DNA of 64,000 nt from Oxalobacteraceae bacterium UBA6018 (GTDB lineage Bacteria; Pseudomonadota; Gammaproteobacteria; Burkholderiales; Burkholderiaceae_D): positions 46,974-110,973 of the forward strand of contig DIZW01000109.1 in assembly GCA_002428015.1 (NCBI GenBank), read 5' to 3'. The notes below the pieces were generated by a model. That model was given only the letters and a program-made list of their open reading frames with translations, searched no databases and had not been told where the DNA came from. Of this stretch, positions 17,117 to 23,998 are shown piece after piece (positions within the stretch are counted from its first letter, which is position 1; each line of letters begins with the position of its first letter). A program made the position numbers and the translations under genes.

Positions 17117-18342
17117 ACGCGCCGGCCGCCAGACAGTCGCTGGTCGTGGTCGGCAACGGCATGGCCGGCATGCGCACGGTCGAGGAGCTGCTCAAGCTGG
17201 CGCCGGACCTGTACGACATCACCGTGTTCGGCGCCGAGCCGCACGGGAACTACAACCGCATCCTGCTCTCGCCCGTGCTGGCCGGCGAAAAGAGCATGGA
17301 CGACATCATGCTGCACACGCGCGAGTGGTACGCCGAGAACGGCATCACCCTGCACGCGGGCGACCCGGTGGTGCACATCGACCGGCGCCGCCGGCTGGTG
17401 CGCGCCGCCTCCGGACGCGAGGTGTGGTACGACCGGCTGCTGCTGGCGACCGGCTCGACCCCGTTCATCATCCCCGTGCCCGGCCACACGCTGCCCGGCG
17501 TGATCGGTTTTCGCGACATCAACGACGTCGACACCATGCTCGAAGCGTCCAAGAGCGGCGGGCACGCGGTGGTGATCGGCGGCGGCCTGCTCGGCCTGGA
17601 GGCGGCCAACGGCCTGCTGCGGCGCGGGATGGCCGTGACGGTGGTGCACGTGATGGACAGCCTGATGAACCAGCAGCTCGACAAGCCGGCCGCGCAACTG
17701 CTCAAGACGGCACTGGAACTGCGGGGCTTTCGCTTCCTGATGGACGCGCACACGGCCGAAATCGTCGGCGACGACAAGGTCAAGGCGGTGCGCTTCAAGG
17801 ACTGCAGCGAGATCCCGGCCGACCTGGTGGTCATGACCGCCGGCGTGCGCCCGAACATCGCGCTGGCGCGCGACGCCGGCCTGCACTGCGAGCGCGCCAT
17901 CGTGGTGGACGACACCTTGCAGAGCTACGATCCGCGCATCTACGCGGTGGGCGAGTGCGTGCAGCACCGCAGCAGCACCTTCGGCCTGGTGGCGCCAATC
18001 TGGGAGCAGGCCAAGGTGGCCGGCGCCCACCTGGCGCGCTCGGGCCACCGGCGCTACGTGCAGCAGGCCACCCCGACCAAGCTCAAGGTCACCGGCGTGG
18101 ACCTGTACTCGGTGGGCGACTTCATCGGCGGCGACGGCAGCGAGGACCTGGTCTTGCGCGACCCGCGCCGCGGCGTGTATAAACGGCTGGTCCTGGCCGG
18201 CAACCGCGTCGCCGGCGCGGTGCTGTACGGCGACGTGCAGGACGGCCCGTGGTATTTCGACCTGATCCAGAACCGCACGGACATCTCCGCCATGCGCAAC
18301 CGCCTGCTGTTCGGCGAAGCATTGTGCGCCCAAGCAGCCTAG
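17113..18342 (+). CDS. NirB-like FAD/NAD(P)H oxidoreductase, probable electron donor to NasA
   Basis: 409-residue flavoprotein with two dinucleotide-binding folds: LVVVGNGMAGMRTVEELLK (about 10-28, FAD) and VVIGGGLLGLEAANGLL (about 152-168, NAD(P)H), plus YAVGECVQHR near 277. It is collinear with the N-terminal part of NirB, but has no BFD or siroheme domain. Between nirD and the nitrate reductase gene it most likely passes electrons from NAD(P)H to NasA, like NasB-type reductases. Start ATG overlaps the nirD stop by 4 bases. The alternative, a rubredoxin or nitrite reductase-like flavoprotein with another acceptor, is not excluded. Confidence 0.85.
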   Translation: MNAPAARQSLVVVGNGMAGMRTVEELLKLAPDLYDITVFGAEPHGNYNRILLSPVLAGEKSMDDIMLHTREWYAENGITLHAGDPVVHIDRRRRLVRAASGREVWYDRLLLATGSTPFIIPVPGHTLPGVIGFRDINDVDTMLEASKSGGHAVVIGGGLLGLEAANGLLRRGMAVTVVHVMDSLMNQQLDKPAAQLLKTALELRGFRFLMDAHTAEIVGDDKVKAVRFKDCSEIPADLVVMTAGVRPNIALARDAGLHCERAIVVDDTLQSYDPRIYAVGECVQHRSSTFGLVAPIWEQAKVAGAHLARSGHRRYVQQATPTKLKVTGVDLYSVGDFIGGDGSEDLVLRDPRRGVYKRLVLAGNRVAGAVLYGDVQDGPWYFDLIQNRTDISAMRNRLLFGEALCAQAA

Positions 18343-18357
18343 AATTACGGAGCTAAC

Positions 18358-21069
18358 GTGAATCTCTCCCCCATCCCACTCGCGGTGCGCAGCACCTGTC
18401 CCTATTGTGGCGTCGGTTGCGGCGTCTCCGCCACCCCGCTGCCCGACGGCGCGATCGCCATCGCCGGCGACCAGGCGCATCCGGCCAACCGCGGCCGCCT
18501 GTGCGTCAAGGGCGCGGCGCTGGCCGAGACGGTCGGCCTGGAAGGGCGCCTGCTGCACCCGCAGCTGCGCGAAGATGGGGTGCTGCGCCAGGCCTCGTGG
18601 GACGAGGCGCTCGAGCGCGTGGCCGGCGGCCTGCGCGCCATCGTCGACGCGCACGGACCCGATTCGGTGGCGCTGTACGTGTCCGGCCAATTGCTGACCG
18701 AGGACTACTACGTCGCCAACAAACTCATGAAGGGTTACATCGGCAGCGCCAACATCGACACCAACTCGCGCCTATGCATGTCGTCGGCGGTGGCCGGCCA
18801 CAAGCGCGCGTTCGGCGCCGACGCGGTGCCCGGCTGCTACGAGGACTTCGACCTGGCCGACATGATCGTGCTGGTCGGCTCGAACGCGGCCTGGTGCCAT
18901 CCGATCCTGTTCCAGCGCATCTCGCGCCTGAAGGAGGCGCGCCCGGACGTGAAGATCGTGGTGATCGATCCGCGCCGCACCGCCACCTGCGAGCTGGCCG
19001 ACCTGCACCTGCCGGTCAAGCCAGGCACCGATGTGTGGCTGTTCAATGGTCTTCTGCAATTCCTGGCCGGCAGCGGCGCGCGCGACGACGCTTATGTCGC
19101 GGCCCACACCAGCGGGCTTGGCGAGGCCTTGACGGCGTCGGCCGACTGCGCCGACGTGGCGGCGGTGGCGCGCATCTGCAAGCTAGATCCGCAAACCCTG
19201 CTCGCGTTCTACCAGTCGTTCACCGCCACCGCCAAGGTGGTCACGGCCTTCTCGATGGGCGTGAACCAGTCCTCGGCCGGCACCGACAAGGTCAACAGCA
19301 TCATCAACTGCCACCTGCTGACCGGGCGCATCGGCCAGCCCGGCATGGGGCCGTTCTCGATCACCGGCCAGCCCAACGCAATGGGTGGGCGCGAAGTGGG
19401 CGGGCTGGCCAACATGCTGGCCGCGCACATGGACCTGCCCAACGCCGCCCACCGCGAGACGGTGCAGGCGTTCTGGAATTCGCCGGCCATCGCCAGCGAG
19501 ACCGGACTGAAGGCGGTCGACCTGTTCCAGGCGATCGAAGCCGGCAAGGTCAAGGCGGTGTGGGTGATCGCCACCAATCCGATGGTCAGCCTGCCGGACG
19601 CCAACCAGGTCCAGCGCGCGCTGGAGAAGTGCGAGCTGGTGGTGGTCTCGGACATCAACGCCAGCACCGACACCAACAGCTACGCCGACGTGCTGCTGCC
19701 GGCCCTGGGCTGGGGCGAGAAGGACGGTACCGTCACCAACTCCGAGCGGCGTCTGTCGCGCCAGCGCGCCTTCATGCCGGCGCCGGGCGAGGCGCGCGCG
19801 GACTGGCGCATCCTATGCGACGTGGCCAAGCGCATGGGCTACGCCGGTTTCGATTTTTCATCCCCGGCCGAGATCTTCGACGAGCACGCGCGCCTGTCGG
19901 CCTTCCGCAATGAGCCGGGGCCGCTGGCGCGCGCGTTCAACCTGTCGGCCCTGACGGGCATGGAGGCGCGCGCCTACGACCAGATGGAACCGGTCCAGTG
20001 GCCGGCAGTGCGCGGCGCCGACGGCGCCTTGGCCGGCACGGCGCGCCTGTTCGGCGACGGGCGCTACGCCTGGGCCGACGGCAAGGCGCGCTTCGTGGCC
20101 ACCGCGGCGCGCGCGCCGGCCAACGCGCCCGACAGCGAATTTCCGCTCATTCTCAACACCGGGCGGGTGCGCGACCAGTGGCACACCATGTCGCGCACCG
20201 GCAAGGCGCCACGCCTGGCCGCCCACACCCCGGAGTGCTTCATCGACATCCACCCGCAGGACGCGCTCAAGTTCGGCGTGCGCGAGGGCGAGCTGGCGCG
20301 CGTGTCGAGCCAGTGGGGCGCGCTGGTGGCACGGGTGCAGCACAGCGGCGGCATCGCGCGCGGCGGGGTGTTCGTGCCGATCCACTGGAATGGCCAGAAC
20401 GCCTCGGACGCACGGGTGGGCACGGTGGTCAATCCGGCCGTGGACCCGGTCTCGGGCGAGCCGGAATTCAAGCACACCCCGGTGATGGTGGAGCGCTTCG
20501 GGGTGAGCTGGCACGCGTTCGTGCTCTCGCGCGCCGAGCTGGCGCTGGACCAGGTGGCGCACTGGACCCGGGTGCAGGGACGCGGCTTCGCACGCTACGA
20601 GATGGCGGGGCGTTCGATGCCGCAGGACCGCGCGGCCTGGGCGCGCGCGCTGCTGGGCGTGAGCGCGGCCGACGCCGACTGGCTCGACTACGAGGACAGC
20701 AGCGGCGGGGTGTACCGCGCGGTGCACATGGTGGGCGAGCGCATCGAACAATGCGTGTTCGTCTCGCCGCGCCCGGACCTGCCTTCGCGCGCCTGGCTGG
20801 CCGGCCTGTTCGCCAACGAGACGCTGACCCAGGCCGACCGCGCCGGCCTGCTGGCCGGGCAGTCGCTGGGCAAACGGGTCGACGCCGGGCCGACCGTGTG
20901 CTCCTGCTTCGGGGTGGGCCGCAACACGATCTGCAACGCGATCCGCGAGCAGGACCTGACCAGCGTGGCGGCGGTGACGGCCTGCGTCAAGGCAGGCGGA
21001 AATTGCGGTTCGTGCGTCCCGGAGATCAAGCAAATCCTGATCGAGACGCGCGCCCGCGAGGCTGCGTAG
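18358..21069 (+). CDS. nasA: Assimilatory nitrate reductase, catalytic subunit (Mo-bis-MGD)
   Basis: 903-residue molybdopterin enzyme reducing nitrate to nitrite in the cytoplasm. The N-terminal [4Fe-4S] ligands are Cys14, Cys17, Cys21 and Cys49 (CPYCGVGC and GRLCVKG). The molybdopterin oxidoreductase body includes GSNAAWCHP, GVNQSSAGTDKVN and ALGWGEKDGTVTNSERR, followed by a molydopterin-dinucleotide-binding domain (LNTGRVRDQWHTMSRT). A C-terminal BFD-like [2Fe-2S] domain has Cys848, Cys850, Cys883 and Cys886. There is no Tat signal, consistent with assimilation. Starts at GTG 18358 with ACGGAG upstream, 15 bases after the FAD reductase gene. Last recognised member of the operon. Confidence 0.95.
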   Translation: MNLSPIPLAVRSTCPYCGVGCGVSATPLPDGAIAIAGDQAHPANRGRLCVKGAALAETVGLEGRLLHPQLREDGVLRQASWDEALERVAGGLRAIVDAHGPDSVALYVSGQLLTEDYYVANKLMKGYIGSANIDTNSRLCMSSAVAGHKRAFGADAVPGCYEDFDLADMIVLVGSNAAWCHPILFQRISRLKEARPDVKIVVIDPRRTATCELADLHLPVKPGTDVWLFNGLLQFLAGSGARDDAYVAAHTSGLGEALTASADCADVAAVARICKLDPQTLLAFYQSFTATAKVVTAFSMGVNQSSAGTDKVNSIINCHLLTGRIGQPGMGPFSITGQPNAMGGREVGGLANMLAAHMDLPNAAHRETVQAFWNSPAIASETGLKAVDLFQAIEAGKVKAVWVIATNPMVSLPDANQVQRALEKCELVVVSDINASTDTNSYADVLLPALGWGEKDGTVTNSERRLSRQRAFMPAPGEARADWRILCDVAKRMGYAGFDFSSPAEIFDEHARLSAFRNEPGPLARAFNLSALTGMEARAYDQMEPVQWPAVRGADGALAGTARLFGDGRYAWADGKARFVATAARAPANAPDSEFPLILNTGRVRDQWHTMSRTGKAPRLAAHTPECFIDIHPQDALKFGVREGELARVSSQWGALVARVQHSGGIARGGVFVPIHWNGQNASDARVGTVVNPAVDPVSGEPEFKHTPVMVERFGVSWHAFVLSRAELALDQVAHWTRVQGRGFARYEMAGRSMPQDRAAWARALLGVSAADADWLDYEDSSGGVYRAVHMVGERIEQCVFVSPRPDLPSRAWLAGLFANETLTQADRAGLLAGQSLGKRVDAGPTVCSCFGVGRNTICNAIREQDLTSVAAVTACVKAGGNCGSCVPEIKQILIETRAREAA

Positions 21070-21096
21070 CGGCGCGTGTTGCGGTATGATCCCGGC

Positions 21097-21549
21097 ATGT
21101 TTGCCCCGCCGAAGATCGCCACGCTCCGCACCCGACACGTTTGCGCCATCCTGCTGGCCTTCGCCAGCCTTGGTGCGCGGGCGCAGCCATTCGACTGGAC
21201 CCTGCTCAACGGGCAGTGGGCCGAGAGCGTGCGCAATGCCTACGGCTGCCGCCCGGACAACGTGCACCACCGCTTCGAGGTCAGCGCCGACCACAAGCAT
21301 CTCGTATTTGCGCTGGACCGCCAGTGGAAGATCGGGACCGGCCAGGAGGTGCTCCGTTACAGCGCAGCCATCGTCGCCGAGTCGCCCACGATGCTGACTA
21401 TCCGCTACGATCCGGAGCTGACCGGCATCCCCGCCAGCATGCGCGACTGGGAACTGCTGTTCATCGGTCCCGGCACCTACCGCTGGCGCGCCACATTCTG
21501 GCGCGAAGGCCAGTACAACGACGTGGTGGGTGTCAAGTGCGCACCGTAG
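21097..21549 (+). CDS. Exported protein of unknown function
   Basis: 150 residues. An N-terminal signal peptide (hydrophobic core CAILLAFASLG) is probably cleaved after ARA, before QPFDWTLLNG. The mature part is a small beta-rich domain with two Cys (in YGCRPDN and at the C-terminal VGVKCAP) that could form a disulfide in the periplasm. I do not recognise the family. Start ATG 21097 was chosen over an upstream GTG at 21076 because the signal peptide then starts correctly. It lies 27 bp behind nasA and may be read from the same transcript, but nothing in the sequence ties it to nitrate use. Confidence 0.6.
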   Translation: MFAPPKIATLRTRHVCAILLAFASLGARAQPFDWTLLNGQWAESVRNAYGCRPDNVHHRFEVSADHKHLVFALDRQWKIGTGQEVLRYSAAIVAESPTMLTIRYDPELTGIPASMRDWELLFIGPGTYRWRATFWREGQYNDVVGVKCAP

Positions 21550-22391
21550 AGGCGCTGGCGCGCTGCGTCAGCTGCGGCACGCCGCTGCACGGTGAATTCT
21601 GCCACGCGTGCGGCCAGCACGCGCTGGCGCGGCGCTCACCGGCGCATCTGTTCCAAAGCTTCCTGCATCAGCTGCTGCATATCGAAACGCGCGCATGGCG
21701 CACGCTGCCGCTGCTGCTGGTGAGCCCGGGGGAGCTGACGCGCCGCTACCAGGCCGGCCAGCGGGCACGCTTCATCGCGCCGTTCAAACTGTTCATTTTC
21801 ATGATGGCCTTGATCTTCGCGGTGGGCTGGCTCACCAGCGGCGGCGACCGGGTCGCGACAGCGCGCGCCCGCAGCGGCGCGGCGGCGCGCACCGGCATGG
21901 TCGCCGATGCGCCGGGCGGCGCCCGCGGCGAGCTGCTGCGCGCCGGGAAGCTGCTGCGCACCGGCTGGCCGGCGGCCGACGCGGCCTTGCGCCTGGCGTC
22001 GGCCAACCCGGAACTGGCGGTGTACCGCGTGCAGTCGGGCGCGGCCATGTTCGGCATCGCGCTGCTGCCGTTGTCGCTGCCGTTCGTGGCGCTGCTGTTC
22101 GTGCGGCGGCGCGAATTGACCCTGGCCGACCATGCCGCCTTCGCGCTCTATTCGCTGTCGTTCATGGCGCTGTTGTGGGCGCTTGCGGTGCTGCTGGGCG
22201 CGTTTGGCGTGACGATCCAGGACCAGGCGGTGCTACTGCTGCTGGCGCCGGTCCACTTGTTCGCCCAGCTGCGCGGCGCCTACGCGCTCACCAGCGCCCA
22301 GGCCGCATGGCGGGCGGCGGCGCTGCTGCCCTGCGGGGCGGCAGTGCTGAGCGTGTACCTGCTGGCGGTGTTGGTGCTGATGACCGGTTGA
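21537..22391 (+). CDS. DUF3667-type membrane protein with N-terminal zinc ribbon
   Basis: 284 residues. It begins with a four-Cys motif CVSCGTPLHGEFCHACGQ (about residues 10-27), followed by the conserved RAWRTLPLLLVSPGELTRRYQAGQRARFIAPFKLF stretch of the DUF3667/'YppC-like' membrane family and then about four to five hydrophobic segments. Start GTG 21537 overlaps the end of the preceding gene by 13 bases, suggesting coupled translation. Function unknown. The 3' end meets a large palindrome. Confidence 0.7.
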   Translation: MRTVEALARCVSCGTPLHGEFCHACGQHALARRSPAHLFQSFLHQLLHIETRAWRTLPLLLVSPGELTRRYQAGQRARFIAPFKLFIFMMALIFAVGWLTSGGDRVATARARSGAAARTGMVADAPGGARGELLRAGKLLRTGWPAADAALRLASANPELAVYRVQSGAAMFGIALLPLSLPFVALLFVRRRELTLADHAAFALYSLSFMALLWALAVLLGAFGVTIQDQAVLLLLAPVHLFAQLRGAYALTSAQAAWRAAALLPCGAAVLSVYLLAVLVLMTG

Positions 22392-22395
22392 GCTC

Positions 22396-22559
22396 TCAGA
22401 GCTTGAGCGTTTTTCGGGCGTGACCGAGCAGCGCACCAGAAAGAGGCCAATCTAGGCGCAAAGCACAGCCATAGCTCGGGCTATGGCGAGCATTTGCAAC
22501 GACGAGTGGGCACTTTCTGGTGTGATGAGCGGGCATGATCGACATACTCTCAAGCTCTC
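22396..22559. repeat. 164-bp imperfect palindrome between convergent genes
   Basis: The two arms align around a centre at 22477/22478 (ATAGCTCGGGCTAT, 22471-22484). Matching blocks include AGAGCTTGAG (22398-22407) with CTCAAGCTCT (22549-22558), and CACCAGAAAG (22434-22443) with CTTTCTGGTG (22513-22522). It fills the whole gap between DUF3667 (+) and phnA (-), and its right end covers the phnA stop codon. It can fold as one long hairpin and may be a bidirectional terminator or a non-coding mobile (REP/MITE-like) repeat. Confidence 0.7.
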
Positions 22560-22902
22560 AGGCCTTCTTGACGAATTCGCTCTTGAGGCTCATGGCGCCG
22601 AAACCGTCGATCTTGCAGTCGATGTCGTGGTCGCTGTCGACCAGGCGGATGTTCTTGACCTTGGTGCCGATCTTGACGGTGCCGCCACCTCCCTTGAGTT
22701 TCAAATCCTTGATCACGGTCACGGTATCGCCATCTTGCAGCAGGTTGCCGGCGGCATCCTTGTAGACGCGCGCGCCTGGCTCCGGGGCGGCCGCGCCGTC
22801 GCCGGCGCGCCACTCGTGGGCGCACTCCGGACACACCAGCATGTCCCCATCTTCATAGGTGAACGCCGAGTTGCAGACGGGGCAGGGAGGTAAGGTGCTC
22901 AT
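22558..22902 (-). CDS. yjdM: PhnA/YjdM zinc-ribbon protein
   Basis: 114-residue soluble protein. An N-terminal zinc ribbon CPVCNSAFTYEDGDMLVCPEC (first Cys at 7) is followed by the conserved SH3-like C-terminal domain containing LQDGDTVTVIKDLKLKG and the ending KSEFVKKA. This is the complete PhnA/YjdM architecture. Despite the historic name 'alkylphosphonate utilisation', its role is unproven; it is not a phosphonoacetate hydrolase. Monocistronic, convergent with the DUF3667 gene across a large palindrome. Confidence 0.9.
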   Translation of the reverse strand: MSTLPPCPVCNSAFTYEDGDMLVCPECAHEWRAGDGAAAPEPGARVYKDAAGNLLQDGDTVTVIKDLKLKGGGGTVKIGTKVKNIRLVDSDHDIDCKIDGFGAMSLKSEFVKKA

Positions 22903-23100
22903 GATAAATCCTTCAGTAAATCGAGTTCAACGGGGCAGCAGTATATCAGCCCCCGGGGATGCTATTTCGTCACGGAATTATTGCTTCTCGAAAATAGATG
23001 GGCCTTTGTGCTCTTTTTCCAAACTTCAATTTAATTGATGCGCTCGATAATGAAGAAATAGCAAACCCGGTCCACCCATCTCGTTGAAGGAGTATGAAAC

Positions 23101-23895
23101 ATGGAATACGCTACCCCATCGGGCACCGCCCAGCGCCTGATGGCGCATGTCGCCAGCCTCAATAGCGAGCGGGGCCGTGCTCGCGCGGTCGAGCGCCTGC
23201 CCTTCACGATCCGGCGCGTCAGCACGGAGGAGGACCTGCGCAAGGCGGTGCGGGTGCGCCACGCCGCCTATGCGCGCCATGTGCCGGACTTCGCGCAGAC
23301 GCTGAGCGTGGCCGAGCCGGCCGATGTCGACGGCGACGCCGTGGTCTTGCTGGCAGAGTCGAAGCTGGACGGCTCGCCGCTGGGCAGCACGCGCATCCAG
23401 ACCAATCTGCTGCAGGCGCTGCACGTGGAGGAATCGGTCGAGCTGCCCTTGTGGCTGCAAACGCGGCGCCTGGCCGAGGTGACCCGTCTGGGCGTGGCGG
23501 AGGGGCGGGTGGGGCACCTGGTCAAGATCGCGCTGATCAAGGCGTGCTTCGATTATTGTGAGCAGAACGGCGTCGAGTGGGCCGTGGTGACCGGGCGCGC
23601 GCCCATCGACCGCCAATACGAGCAGCTGCTGTTCACGGACGTGTTTCCCAACAGGGCGTTCGTTGCGCTGCGCCACGTGGGCGACCTGCCGCACCGGGTC
23701 ATGGCGTTCAACATCGCCACCGGCGAGGCGCGCTGGGAGGCCGCCAAGCATCCGCTGCTGGGCTTTTTCCGCCACACCCGTCATCCCGATATCGACGTGA
23801 GTGCGCGCCATGGCGCTCGCGGCGAACCGGCGCCGGCTGCCCGCCCCGCAGCCCCGGCGGCGGCCGGCGCGTTCGCCCTGTCCGCGATGGCATGA
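23101..23895 (+). CDS. FeeM-like N-acyl amino acid synthase / GNAT-fold acyltransferase
   Basis: 264-residue protein matching the FeeM-type acyltransferase fold: FTIRRVSTEEDLRKAVRVRHAAYARHVPDFA near the N-terminus, then DAVVLLAESKLDGSPLGSTRIQTN, EVTRLGVAEGRVG and VVTGRAPIDRQYEQLLFTDVFPN. Related proteins join fatty-acyl groups from acyl carrier protein to amino acids or are autoinducer synthase-like. The last 35 residues are Ala/Pro-rich. A strong AAGGAG at 23085-23090 sets the start. It is followed 103 bp later by a membrane GGDEF/EAL gene. The product is not predictable from sequence. Confidence 0.75.
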   Translation: MEYATPSGTAQRLMAHVASLNSERGRARAVERLPFTIRRVSTEEDLRKAVRVRHAAYARHVPDFAQTLSVAEPADVDGDAVVLLAESKLDGSPLGSTRIQTNLLQALHVEESVELPLWLQTRRLAEVTRLGVAEGRVGHLVKIALIKACFDYCEQNGVEWAVVTGRAPIDRQYEQLLFTDVFPNRAFVALRHVGDLPHRVMAFNIATGEARWEAAKHPLLGFFRHTRHPDIDVSARHGARGEPAPAARPAAPAAAGAFALSAMA

Positions 23896-23998
23896 CATGT
23901 TGATCATGTCATTGTTCTAAAACTGTATTCTTGCGGAAAAAGCACCGCCAATCAGCATACAATGGCGGCTTCGCTTCCCTCGCAGCCGGATACAGTTT

